Source: Bacteroidetes bacterium OLB9
GTDB taxonomy: Bacteria; Bacteroidota; Bacteroidia; Chitinophagales; Saprospiraceae
Direction of reading: 5' to 3'
Length of the DNA stretch: 43,152 nucleotides
Assembly (NCBI GenBank): GCA_001567255.1
Contig: LNBW01000050.1
Coordinates: 1 to 43,152 of the forward strand
Both the position numbers and the translations under genes were made by a program. Positions within the stretch are counted from its first letter, which is position 1; every line of letters begins with the position of its first letter. The notes below the pieces were generated by a model. The model was not told the origin of the DNA. It saw nothing but the letters and a program-made list of their open reading frames with translations, and did not search any database. Shown piece by piece: positions 23,260 to 33,137 of this stretch.

Positions 23260-25401
23260 TTATTTAGTTGGTTTTGTAAACGTCTTGCCCATATTGTAAA
23301 GTGCAAAACAATATCTGTCTGTTGCTTCTTCTATTATTTTTGAAGTAGGTTTGCCGGCACCGTGGCCAGCACTTTTATCGATTCTGATGAGTACAGGATT
23401 GCTTCCTGCTTGTTTACTCTGGAGCTCTGCGATAAATTTGTAAGAATGTGCAGGTACAACCCTATCGTCGTGATCTCCTGTAGTGACTAAGGTGGCCGGA
23501 TAATGTACGCCTTGTCTGACATTGTGTACCGGCGAGTATGATCGCAGGTAATCAAACATAGCTTTACTTTGTTCCGAAGTTCCATAATCGTACGCCCATC
23601 CTGCGCCTGCCGTAAACTTATGGTATCTCAGCATATCTAAAACACCTACCGCTGGAAAAGCCACTTTAAATAAGTCTGGTCGTTGGGTCAAACATGCACC
23701 AACGAGCAATCCTCCATTAGAACCACCTGAAATCGCTAAGTTAGCACTGGATGTGTATTTATTAGCAATCAAGTATTCTGCAGCTGCTATAAAGTCATCA
23801 AATACATTTTGTTTATGCATCTGAGTGCCTGCTTTATGCCACTTTTTACCATACTCGCCGCCACCACGTAAATTGGGCACTGCATATATTCCACCCTGTT
23901 CTAGCCATACTGCATTGATGATGCTGAACGAAGGAGTTAGGCTAATATTAAATCCTCCATAACCATATAGGTTGGTCGGATTCGTACCATCCATTTTTGT
24001 ACCCTTCTTATAAGTGATCATCATCGGTATCCTTGTGCCGTCCCTTGAAGTATAAAACACTTGCTTTGACTCATAAAGATCAGAGTCAAAGTCGATGTCA
24101 GGTTTTACATATAGAGTAGAAATACCTGTTTGCGGATCGAGTTTATAGATAGATCCAGGAGTGATATAATTAGTGAAAGTATAAAACAATTCCTTCTCTT
24201 TTTTCTTTGCTCCTGCAATAGATGCAGTGCCTAAACCTGGCAATTCCAGTTCTCTGACTAACTTTCCATCATAGTCAAATTGCTTAATTTGAGATAATGC
24301 ATCTTTCATATAATGCGCAAAGAAAAAGCCAGCACCTGTCGTCATACTCAATACATTCTCAGTTTCAGGAATGAAGTCCTTCCAATTTTTCGGATCAGGA
24401 TTAGAAGCATCCACAGTCACAACTTTCTTATTAGGGGCATTTCGGTTAGTAAGTATATAGAGTTTCGTTCCGTCATTTTCAATAACGTCTGAATCACTTT
24501 CCATGTCATCGACAATAGCAACTAGCTTACTATTAGGTGTTTTGAGATCAAGCATATATAATTCATTGCCAGAGGTAGCATTAGCTGCGGAAATAAATAA
24601 ATAATGATCATCATCAGTCACATAGCCACCTACATATCTTCTTTTCTCCTTCAAGCCAAAAATAACCGGATCATCTTTTTGCTTAGTACCTAGCTTATGA
24701 TAATAAAGCTTATGCTGATCAGTCTTTGCTGAGAGTTCACTACCTTTAGGCTTATCGTAGCTAGAATAATAAAAACCATCATTGCCTTTCCATGAAAGTC
24801 CACTGAACTTAACGTCGTATAGTGTATCTTCAAGTATGCGCTTATTCTCTACTTCCATTATGATGACTTTTCTCCAGTCACTACCTCCTTCAGATATTTG
24901 ATAAGCTACCTTAGAGCCATCTCTTGAAAAATTAATTCCAGAGAGAGAGGAAGTCCCGTCTTTAGAGAATGTATTAGGATCTAAAAATATTTCAGCAGCT
25001 CTACCCTTCTTCTCTCGCCATAAAACACTTTGATTTTGTAAGCCATTATTTTTAAAAAAATAAGTATATTCTCCTTCTTTAAATGGTGCTGAAAATTTTT
25101 CATAATTCCACAATTTTTCAAGCCGCGCCTTATAAGCATCCCTAAATGGAATATGACTGAGGTAGTCAAAAGTTACAGCGTTTTGAGCATCTACCCATTC
25201 TTCAGTTTCCTTCGATAGGTCGTCCTCCAACCACCGATAAGGATCAATGACGGTAATTCCAAAATAATTCTCTGCAACCGGAATTTCTTTCGTCTTTGGA
25301 TATATCATTTCCTGTGGTTTCACAACTACTGCCATATCTTTTGTTTTGCTGCAAGCAGCTAAAAATACCAATATTGGTAGAAAGAAAAAATATCTTTTCA
25401 T
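23260..25401 (-). CDS. Prolyl oligopeptidase (S9A) lipoprotein
   Basis: A 713-residue serine peptidase cleaving after proline in short peptides. The N-terminus is a lipoprotein signal with lipobox LAAC, so it is anchored in the envelope. Residues about 80-430 form the seven-bladed propeller, opened by the family signature PYRWLEDD. The alpha/beta hydrolase domain follows, with nucleophile Ser561 in GGSNGG, acid near 645 (DHDDRVVP) and His680 (SAGHGAG). The length is typical. It is the first gene of a minus-strand cluster followed by the M20 dipeptidase and trmD. A near-consensus -7 element lies 35 nt upstream. Confidence 0.96.
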   Translation of the reverse strand: MKRYFFFLPILVFLAACSKTKDMAVVVKPQEMIYPKTKEIPVAENYFGITVIDPYRWLEDDLSKETEEWVDAQNAVTFDYLSHIPFRDAYKARLEKLWNYEKFSAPFKEGEYTYFFKNNGLQNQSVLWREKKGRAAEIFLDPNTFSKDGTSSLSGINFSRDGSKVAYQISEGGSDWRKVIIMEVENKRILEDTLYDVKFSGLSWKGNDGFYYSSYDKPKGSELSAKTDQHKLYYHKLGTKQKDDPVIFGLKEKRRYVGGYVTDDDHYLFISAANATSGNELYMLDLKTPNSKLVAIVDDMESDSDVIENDGTKLYILTNRNAPNKKVVTVDASNPDPKNWKDFIPETENVLSMTTGAGFFFAHYMKDALSQIKQFDYDGKLVRELELPGLGTASIAGAKKKEKELFYTFTNYITPGSIYKLDPQTGISTLYVKPDIDFDSDLYESKQVFYTSRDGTRIPMMITYKKGTKMDGTNPTNLYGYGGFNISLTPSFSIINAVWLEQGGIYAVPNLRGGGEYGKKWHKAGTQMHKQNVFDDFIAAAEYLIANKYTSSANLAISGGSNGGLLVGACLTQRPDLFKVAFPAVGVLDMLRYHKFTAGAGWAYDYGTSEQSKAMFDYLRSYSPVHNVRQGVHYPATLVTTGDHDDRVVPAHSYKFIAELQSKQAGSNPVLIRIDKSAGHGAGKPTSKIIEEATDRYCFALYNMGKTFTKPTK

Positions 25402-25435
25402 AAAAACCCTTTTTAAATAAGAAAACTAAGCAGCG

Positions 25436-25443
25436 TAAAGGTA
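25436..25443 (-). promoter_or_regulatory. Near-consensus -7 element of the prolyl oligopeptidase gene
   Basis: TAAAGGTA on the plus strand reads TACCTTTA on the minus strand, seven of eight positions matching TAnnTTTG counting the free positions. It lies 35 nt before the start codon. Confidence 0.35.
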
Positions 25444-25600
25444 TAATTTTTTTTGTAAAAGATTTGTCACTGATCAAAATATAAACAATTCAATAACAAA
25501 TCTATCTGAATTGACACTCCAGGTTATGTGCAAAGTCAGCATGGTAGCATTGCACAATTTACAAAAGCTAAAGAGTAAAAACTGGAATTAAGATAAACTT

Positions 25601-26155
25601 TTAAGGTTTACCATTAACTAGCGTATTGAAATGATTGTCTTTGCAATAACCTCTCACATATCTAGGCCAGGAAGTGTGTTTGTTGTGCCCTCCGGCATAA
25701 TAGGACAGCAACATCTCAAAGTCATTCAAATCAATAAAACTGTCATAGACAGCCAGCTTTTTGAAGTTTTCGTCGAAAAAGAGAATGGAAGGAAAGGACA
25801 TTTTCCCATTTAATAAATCAACAGCAAACTCATTAAAATCGTGTTCGCCAATACGAACTGTCGTGTTGTACACTTTATTACCATAGATAATTCTTTCATT
25901 AGTTTTGGCATTGAGTCTAAAGGCATAAAAATTAGAATTGATAAACTTGGCTATGTTATCTACTGCAAAAGTTTCATCTTCCATTTTTTTGCACCATCGA
26001 CAACCGTTAAAATACACATATATTATGTACATTTTGTCAGCCTTTTGTACCTTTTCATTAAACTTATCCCAGGAATTCCATCTAATTCTGTTTTGCGCAT
26101 CCGCAGATAGCGAAAACACAATCGCGAGACTGAAAACCATAAACCTGAAAAACAT
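25601..26155 (-). CDS. Exported thioredoxin-like protein
   Basis: A 184-residue protein with a signal peptide (MFFRFMVFSLAIVFSLSADAQ) and a thioredoxin fold. The active site is CRWC (Cys52/Cys55) in YFNGCRWCKKMEDE, followed by a NIAKFINSNFYAFRLNA strand and a cis-Pro segment SFPSILFFD. The layout is like the DUF255/SoxW-type periplasmic thioredoxins that start with a GCxWC motif. It is probably a periplasmic disulfide reductase or a folding factor; the partner is unknown. It is monocistronic, with a -7 element 43 nt upstream. Confidence 0.88.
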   Translation of the reverse strand: MFFRFMVFSLAIVFSLSADAQNRIRWNSWDKFNEKVQKADKMYIIYVYFNGCRWCKKMEDETFAVDNIAKFINSNFYAFRLNAKTNERIIYGNKVYNTTVRIGEHDFNEFAVDLLNGKMSFPSILFFDENFKKLAVYDSFIDLNDFEMLLSYYAGGHNKHTSWPRYVRGYCKDNHFNTLVNGKP

Positions 26156-26197
26156 AAAATGTCTATTTATTAAATACTACACCTATTGACTTTAATA

Positions 26198-26205
26198 CAA
26201 AAATA
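26198..26205 (-). promoter_or_regulatory. -7 promoter element of the exported thioredoxin gene
   Basis: CAAAAATA on the plus strand reads TATTTTTG on the minus strand, matching TAnnTTTG, about 43 nt before the ATG at 26155. Confidence 0.4.
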
Positions 26206-26336
26206 AACAAATTTTATCTAAAAAGTCTTTTTCAAGATTGGAAATCGCCTTAATTTAATAAAACTTTAACAGTGAAGATAGTAAAGCAGTTTTTTGAAAC
26301 AACTTATATTTAACTATGAGTCAATATATTACATAT

Positions 26337-26543
26337 TTATAAGTTAAATAACATTCTAATAATTTCCTTAACAAACTTTATCTCAGGCAAATAAATCTTA
26401 TCGTCAGCAATATTATCAATACTTAATATCCGACTACTTGTGTTATTGACAATTGGATTTTGAACCATCAAATAAATGTAGCACATAACACTAATCATTG
26501 CTACGATAAAAAATATTTTCTTTGGTTCAATACATATTTTCAT
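26337..26543 (-). CDS. Possible small single-pass membrane protein
   Basis: A 68-codon ATG frame encoding a basic N-terminus (MKICIEPKK), one hydrophobic helix at about residues 10-27 (IFFIVAMISVMCYIYLMV) and a polar tail ending in EIIRMLFNL. I recognise no family. It is alone in a very AT-rich intergenic region where chance frames of this length are plausible, and no promoter or ribosome site is evident. The orderly charge, helix and polar tail pattern is the only support. Confidence 0.35.
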   Translation of the reverse strand: MKICIEPKKIFFIVAMISVMCYIYLMVQNPIVNNTSSRILSIDNIADDKIYLPEIKFVKEIIRMLFNL

Positions 26544-26762
26544 AAAAATAGTGAATTACGGTCAAAGTTATTAAAAATACTCTTTTACGTGTTTGAAACA
26601 ACGTTAAAATTTTATTAAAAGTTCTAAATCTAATCAAAAATTTAATATTCATTGCAGAATAAATTTCAGCATTTCCTTCAATTTGCCATCATCATCGATA
26701 ACAATTCAAAAAATAAAATCTGAAATACTTCTATATTTACGGCCTAATTGCTTCAAAAATAT

Positions 26763-27671
26763 ATGGGCGACTCCACTCACTTGACCCGATGTACAGCATG
26801 CACATCAATAAATTTAGCAAAAATCATGGATGTGAAAGATCACTTTAAAAGTGGCGAAATTTTTACTATTCATGAATGTAAAAGCTGTGGATTTAGATTT
26901 ACTCAGGATGCACCGGATGAAGATGTTGCCTACCAATATTATGAAAGTGATGACTATATTTCTCATTCAGATACCAAAAAAGGCATTGTATCACAACTTT
27001 ATCATAAGGTACGCGAGATTATGCTCCGTCGAAAATCGCAGCTCATCTTGAGCTTGAGTACGGAGAAACGCTTGCTCGATATCGGATCCGGTACAGGATA
27101 TTTTCTAAATTATATGAAGCATAAAGGCTACGATGTCAAAGGTGTTGAAATCAGCAATACTGCTCGCCAGTTTAGTATAGATCATTTCGGACTCGATGTT
27201 GTGTCACCTGACATTTTATTTTCACAAAGTTTTTCAGAAACCTACGATTTTATCACCTTGTGGCATGTGCTAGAACATCTGTACAATCCTGACAAGTATA
27301 TGCAAAAAATAAGTGATCTACTGGTAGATGATGGATATCTTATCATCGCTCTACCTAATCATCAGTCTTATGATCAAAATAAGTATAAATCCTACTGGGC
27401 GGCCTACGATGTGCCTAGACACCTATGGCATTTTCATCCCAACTCGTTGACAACATTTGCCTCAAGGCATGGTTTTGAAGTGATCAAAATGCAAGATATG
27501 CCCTTTGATCCATTCTATAATGCCATGCTCAGCGAGAAGTACATGGGGCATCGCGGAGGACTGATCCTGGGCGCATTTACCGGATTGATATCCATGCTTA
27601 AAGGGAAATCTAACATTAGAAAAGCAGCATCAGTTATCTATATTCTAAAGAAAATTCAAGTGACACCTTAA
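26763..27671 (+). CDS. Class I SAM-dependent methyltransferase with N-terminal zinc ribbon
   Basis: A 302-residue protein. The N-terminus has two CxxC pairs (Cys10/Cys13 and Cys39/Cys42), a probable zinc ribbon. The Rossmann methyltransferase follows with the SAM loop LLDIGSGTGYF (about residue 105), acidic VKGVEIS, and FITLWHVLEHLYNPDKYMQK. This layout is common among methyltransferases acting on sugars or on lipid-linked or cell-envelope metabolites; the substrate is unknown. The frame can open with a TTG at 26748, but the ATG at 26763 is preferred because the zinc ribbon then starts near the N-terminus as in relatives. The gene is followed by the ABC-F gene 77 nt downstream. Confidence 0.9.
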   Translation: MGDSTHLTRCTACTSINLAKIMDVKDHFKSGEIFTIHECKSCGFRFTQDAPDEDVAYQYYESDDYISHSDTKKGIVSQLYHKVREIMLRRKSQLILSLSTEKRLLDIGSGTGYFLNYMKHKGYDVKGVEISNTARQFSIDHFGLDVVSPDILFSQSFSETYDFITLWHVLEHLYNPDKYMQKISDLLVDDGYLIIALPNHQSYDQNKYKSYWAAYDVPRHLWHFHPNSLTTFASRHGFEVIKMQDMPFDPFYNAMLSEKYMGHRGGLILGAFTGLISMLKGKSNIRKAASVIYILKKIQVTP

Positions 27672-27719
27672 GGTATTCAATGCCTTTGACAATGTATATG
27701 ATATTTGGCCAATTTTTAC

Positions 27720-27727
27720 TACCTTTG
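27720..27727 (+). promoter_or_regulatory. -7 promoter element of the ABC-F gene
   Basis: TACCTTTG followed by CGG is a strong Bacteroidota -7 match 21 nt before the ATG at 27749, implying a leader of about 15 nt. Confidence 0.55.
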
Positions 27728-27745
27728 CGGCCAATTTTAAAGTAA

Positions 27746-29362
<1,617 letters not shown>

Positions 29363-29587
29363 TCCAAGTCAATGGCTCATTATATAATGTTATGAAGCTT
29401 TAAAGGTGCAACTTTGATTGCCTGGTTAGCTATAACTCAATCCTAGGAAGTGCGACCTACAGAACTACCAATTTATACAGCGGTAGCTTGACTTATGCGT
29501 ATGGATAACATTTCATAATATTGTAACCCAAATGCATTGCTCACGGGTCATTAAACCTATACTTTGAATATACGGCTAATAACATTA

Positions 29588-30136
29588 TCAGTTAAGACTA
29601 TCTGAATCCGGCATCTGCGCTATCACAGTATATATATCACCTTTATTGTGCAAGACTGTCTGCCAGAGTACAAAAGGCTTCACTCTGAATAGATAATTAG
29701 CATCCATATCGTCAACCAACCAGGAAGCTTCATTCATTTCTCCTTCAAGTTGTCCTGGTTCCCAGCCACTATATCCAATAAAAAACCGTACATTATGATC
29801 ATTAATCAAGCCATTTTCCATGAGAAATCTCAGCTTTTCGAAGTCTCCACCCCAGAACACACCTTTGCTCACTTCAATCGAATCATCCAGCAAATCGCCG
29901 ACGTTGTGCAAAAAGTGCAAACTATCTACGGCTACCGGTCCACCCATAAAAACTCCGGCCTTCGTATCCGGAAAATCAGGAAGTAGCTCATTAAGACTCA
30001 CATCAAGGGGCCGATTAAGTATAAGCCCGGTTGTTCCATCCTCATTTTTTTCACAGATTAGAACAACTGACCGCTTGAAATTAGGATCCAGCATAAAAGG
30101 TTCTGACACTAAGATTTTTCCGGCTTTTACTTCCAT
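29588..30136 (-). CDS. YqgE/AlgH family (UPF0301) protein
   Basis: A 182-residue protein of the YqgE/AlgH family. The N-terminal GKILVSEPFMLDPNFKRSVVLICE and GTTGLILNRPLDVSL are family hallmarks, as is GGPVAVDSLHFLH and the FIGYSGWEPGQLEGE block. The biochemical function is not established; AlgH was linked to alginate regulation in Pseudomonas. It begins 1 nt after the fabD stop, so it belongs to the folE-fabD operon. Confidence 0.94.
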   Translation of the reverse strand: MEVKAGKILVSEPFMLDPNFKRSVVLICEKNEDGTTGLILNRPLDVSLNELLPDFPDTKAGVFMGGPVAVDSLHFLHNVGDLLDDSIEVSKGVFWGGDFEKLRFLMENGLINDHNVRFFIGYSGWEPGQLEGEMNEASWLVDDMDANYLFRVKPFVLWQTVLHNKGDIYTVIAQMPDSDSLN

Positions 30137-30137
30137 A

Positions 30138-31013
30138 TTACAATGCTGATGTTTCTGTACCTCTATCCACTTTTTTAATTAATCCTGATAACACTTTGCC
30201 ATTTCCACCGACTTCTACATAGTGAGTGATGCCATTCTTTAGCATCTGCTCTATAGTTTGTGTCCATTTCACTGCTCCTGTCAACTGAGCAATTAGGTTC
30301 TCTTTAATCTTGTCCGGATCTCGCTCAGGTAGTCCGGTCACATTTTGATAGACTGGTATCTCTGGCTTACTAAATGGAGTATTCATAATGGCTTCTGCAA
30401 GCGATACTCTAGCTGGCTCCATCAATGGACTGTGAAATGCACCGCCAACTTCCAGGAGTAAAGTTCGTCTCGCTCCTGCTTGCGTCAGCTGTTCCATCGC
30501 CTTTTGCACGCCTTCTATTGAGCCAGAAATCACAAGTTGTCCAGGACAGTTATAATTAGCAGCTACCACTACTTCATCTATACCAGCACAAATCTGCTCT
30601 ACAACTTCATCGTCCAGGCCAAGAATCGCGGCCATCGTACCAGGCACAGCATCACAAGCATCCTGCATCGCCATAGCGCGGGCATATACGAGTTTTAAAC
30701 CATCTTCAAAACTTAAAGTACCATTTGCTACAAGAGCCGAAAACTCACCCAGCGAATGACCGGCAACAGCATCAGGCTGTTCTGTTTGTTTTGCTTTTAA
30801 GGTAGCTATACTATGTACAAATAAAGCAGGTTGAGTCACATTTGTTTGCTTCAGCTCTTCAGCTGTACCGTAAAACATGATTTTAGATAATTCGTAACCC
30901 AGCACTGCATCTGCCTTGTCAAAAATGGCTCTAGCTGCTTCATTTCTTTCATACAGCTCATGTCCCATACCTTCAAACTGAGCACCTTGCCCAGGAAAAA
31001 CGAATGCCTTCAT
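30138..31013 (-). CDS. fabD: Malonyl-CoA:ACP transacylase
   Basis: A 291-residue acyltransferase that loads malonate from CoA onto ACP for fatty acid synthesis. The N-terminal FPGQGAQFEGMG and nucleophile Ser87 in GHSLGE are clear. The catalytic His lies in GGAFHSPLMEPA, and KWTQTIEQML ... YVEVGGNGKVLSGL is the usual C-terminal region. The length is slightly under the common 305-315 residues. It is 9 nt downstream of folE and 1 nt upstream of yqgE. Other fab genes are not adjacent. Confidence 0.96.
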   Translation of the reverse strand: MKAFVFPGQGAQFEGMGHELYERNEAARAIFDKADAVLGYELSKIMFYGTAEELKQTNVTQPALFVHSIATLKAKQTEQPDAVAGHSLGEFSALVANGTLSFEDGLKLVYARAMAMQDACDAVPGTMAAILGLDDEVVEQICAGIDEVVVAANYNCPGQLVISGSIEGVQKAMEQLTQAGARRTLLLEVGGAFHSPLMEPARVSLAEAIMNTPFSKPEIPVYQNVTGLPERDPDKIKENLIAQLTGAVKWTQTIEQMLKNGITHYVEVGGNGKVLSGLIKKVDRGTETSAL

Positions 31014-31022
31014 ATTGATATC

Positions 31023-31619
31023 TTATTTTAATTTAGCAGTTACCAGCTTCAAAAATTCATTTCTGGTTTCTTCCTTTTTAAATTCACCTGTAAATGCGGA
31101 GGTAGTTGTAACAGAATTTTGTTTTTGTACACCACGCATCATCATACACATGTGAGCGGCTTCAATAATTACTGCAACACCATGCGGTGTCAATGCACTG
31201 TCGATGGCTTCAAGTATTTGGTGAGTCAATCTTTCTTGTACTTGTAACCTTCTGGCAAAAACATCCACCACACGCGGAATTTTACTTAGACCTACCACGT
31301 ATCCATTAGGTATATAAGCTACATGAGCCTTACCATAAAATGGCAACATATGATGCTCGCACATCGAATATAGTTCAATATCTTTGACCACCACCATGTT
31401 ACTGTACTCTTCCTTAAACTTAGCAGAATTTAATATTTTATCAGCATCCATACTATAGCCTTGGGTCAAAAACTGCAAGGACTTGGCCACGCGTTCAGGA
31501 GTTTTTAACAAACCTTCCCGACCTGCATCTTCACCCAATTGCTCCAGAATCTTTTTGTAATATCCTGATAACGATTCTGTTATTTCATCACTATATATAT
31601 CCTTTTTCTTATAGGTCAT
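31023..31619 (-). CDS. folE: GTP cyclohydrolase I
   Basis: A 198-residue GTP cyclohydrolase I, forming 7,8-dihydroneopterin triphosphate for folate or pterin synthesis. Zinc and active-site residues are visible: [17 protein letters not shown] and the conserved [21 protein letters not shown] near the end. The frame opens with TTG at 31643, but the ATG at 31619 (MTYKKKD) gives the usual N-terminal length and is preferred. First gene of the folE-fabD-yqgE set. A plus-strand CAAAGATA at 31884-31891 (TATCTTTG on the minus strand) could be a distant promoter, about 260 nt upstream, but this is weak. Confidence 0.96.
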   Translation of the reverse strand: MTYKKKDIYSDEITESLSGYYKKILEQLGEDAGREGLLKTPERVAKSLQFLTQGYSMDADKILNSAKFKEEYSNMVVVKDIELYSMCEHHMLPFYGKAHVAYIPNGYVVGLSKIPRVVDVFARRLQVQERLTHQILEAIDSALTPHGVAVIIEAAHMCMMMRGVQKQNSVTTTSAFTGEFKKEETRNEFLKLVTAKLK

Positions 31620-31986
31620 GAATTCATTTTTAAATTTATTCAATAATAATATCTCTACTCACTTCAAACCTTCAAGTTATACAAACTCGTTTTTAAAGAA
31701 AAAATGTTGTAAATGCCGAATATCCATTCAGTTCCTGCGATTATCTATTTTTTTTGAGGCATAACTGACAACATATCACCTTTATCAAATGCTTTCATGC
31801 AAAGGATCAGACTTTATCAAAAATCATCCAAAATATCACTATGTCCAAAAAAGCATCATAGCACTGCATCGGAAGGCCACTGGCAAAGATAAAATTTATT
31901 TACTACTGTGAGTGGTATTTTCAAAATTTGTTTGGTACAATAATTATAAATTACAACCTTTGAGGTGTAGAAAACAAATCACTTTA
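31620..31986. other. Intergenic region between folE and the beta-barrel gene
   Basis: Divergent intergenic region of about 370 nt. A TATCTTTG -7-like octamer is present on the minus strand (31884-31891). No gene, repeat or stable hairpin was recognised. Confidence 0.5.
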
Positions 31987-32616
31987 ATGAAGTCAATACT
32001 TTACTGTCAAATGCAAATATCAAGGTTAAAAAACTTTAAAATCAATTTATTAGTAATCATCCTATTCTTATGCTTTCAGACTGAGGCACAAATAAGTCCT
32101 CGAATTGGATTATCATGGTCATCCCTAGGATCTGCAGAACCTATCTCATTTCAAGGGATAGATGGTGGTCCATCATATAGTTCTGAAAATTATCATGTAT
32201 TTGGGCTTGTATATATCCATCCCATCAATGACTGGCTGGATGTCGAAACCGTAATAGAATATTCCAAGTTTAATTTAATCAGTGCATCCAACTATCCTCC
32301 ATCTATCTCCTATCATCCATTTGATGTAAATACAATCGGTATTCCTATCACTATTCGCGCTCATTTCCTTAAATATCTATATGTCAACACCGGAATTTTA
32401 ACCGCATATGAATTGAAAGGTTCAGACTATTTAAATAATCAATCCGGCATAGGGGCTATTCTAGGTCTGGGCGTGCAATATCATTTTGGGTCAGGAATTT
32501 CTGCTTTTATTAATCCTTACCTTAAGAATCACGCCATTATTCCATTTAAAGAATCATCCCTACGTTATAGAATTCTAGAAAGTGGATTTAGATTTGGGCT
32601 CAGTTATGACCTCTAG
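31987..32616 (+). CDS. Outer-membrane beta-barrel-like protein
   Basis: A 209-residue exported protein. The signal peptide has a basic start and the hydrophobic core INLLVIILFLCFQTEAQ. The mature part has alternating polar/hydrophobic strands and glycine-rich turns (GPSYSSENYHVFGLVYIH, IGIPITIRAHFLKYLYVNTGILTAYE, IGAILGLGVQYHFGSGISAFI) and ends with FRFGLSYDL, a C-terminal aromatic strand fitting a small 8-stranded porin-like barrel. Open frame extends to a GTG at 31912, but the ATG at 31987 (or 32011) yields the signal peptide. It has no recognised partner; it probably resides in the outer membrane. Confidence 0.8.
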   Translation: MKSILYCQMQISRLKNFKINLLVIILFLCFQTEAQISPRIGLSWSSLGSAEPISFQGIDGGPSYSSENYHVFGLVYIHPINDWLDVETVIEYSKFNLISASNYPPSISYHPFDVNTIGIPITIRAHFLKYLYVNTGILTAYELKGSDYLNNQSGIGAILGLGVQYHFGSGISAFINPYLKNHAIIPFKESSLRYRILESGFRFGLSYDL

Positions 32617-32800
32617 CAAGCTTAAATGATAAAAAATTTTACAGTTATTAGATAGGTTCTGAATATGGCAAATCTATGATTTTGCTAAAATCAATAGAAT
32701 CGAAGCAATTAACATTTTAATTATCTGATATTTATACATTATAATTATATTTATGTTATTATACTTGATATTTGTATTTTTTTAAACTTCAATATCCTTA

Positions 32801-32808
32801 TATCTTTG
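32801..32808 (+). promoter_or_regulatory. Orphan -7 promoter element
   Basis: TATCTTTG is a full TAnnTTTG match with no protein gene downstream on this strand. It could drive a short transcript ending at the hairpin at 32903-32945. Confidence 0.35.
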
Positions 32809-32814
32809 TAATAT

Positions 32815-32948
32815 CAAAGTTCAACAATGACGTTAGTCATACTCTTTGTATCGGTTAAAGAATCGGTTTGAATTTTCAGAAATGTTTATGGGATTAAAAA
32901 ACAAAATGTGGGAGGTTGCATCCAAAAACCAACCACCCACATTTTATG
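32815..32948 (+). ncRNA. Candidate small RNA of unknown class
   Basis: The proposed transcript runs from an orphan -7 element to a strong hairpin (16 bp stem with one mismatch: AAAATGTGGGAGGTTG / CAACCACCCACATTTT) followed by TTTTAT-like sequence. It has no convincing open frame. It matches no RNA family I know. The hairpin could instead terminate transcripts from the neighbouring genes. Confidence 0.25.
32903..32945. terminator. Strong hairpin/terminator downstream of the beta-barrel gene
   Basis: A 16 bp stem with one mismatch and an 11 nt loop. On the minus strand it is followed by TGTTTTTTAA, on the plus strand by TATGA. It could terminate in either direction, with the better U-tract on the minus strand. 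Confidence 0.6.
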
Positions 32949-33075
32949 ATTTCTCATTAATTACTAAGGATTGAGTTTTAGTTATTATATTGAGTAAAAT
33001 CGGTGCGTTCAAGATACGCATTGAATAAGCTCTAAATTAAGTTTTGGTAAAATGTTCATGGGGATCGAAAGATCT

Positions 33076-33117
33076 AAAAAAATGGTCACAGATGGGGAAA
33101 TGTGACCATTTTTTTTG
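33076..33117. terminator. Bidirectional terminator of the Asp-box T9SS gene
   Basis: A perfect 15 bp stem (AAAAAAATGGTCACA / TGTGACCATTTTTTT) with a 10 nt loop, giving U-tracts on both strands. It lies just past the stop at 33138. Confidence 0.88.
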
Positions 33118-33137
33118 TCCTTATGAGCAGTCATCCA

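Larger units (their letters stand above)
26156..26762. other. AT-rich intergenic region containing a possible small gene
   Basis: About 600 nt between the thioredoxin and methyltransferase genes. It holds the thioredoxin promoter element and one 68-codon open frame on the minus strand (annotated separately). I see no repeat or RNA structure. Confidence 0.5.
32617..33137. other. Intergenic region with two hairpins and a possible small RNA
   Basis: Between convergent genes. It holds a consensus -7 element (32801-32808) and two strong hairpins (32903-32945 and 33076-33117), described separately. No protein gene is seen. Confidence 0.6.

Noticed and set aside
29363..29587. Possible RNA gene between the ABC-F and YqgE genes
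   Set aside because: The 225 nt stretch has no tRNA-like arm, strong hairpin or consensus promoter that I could find.
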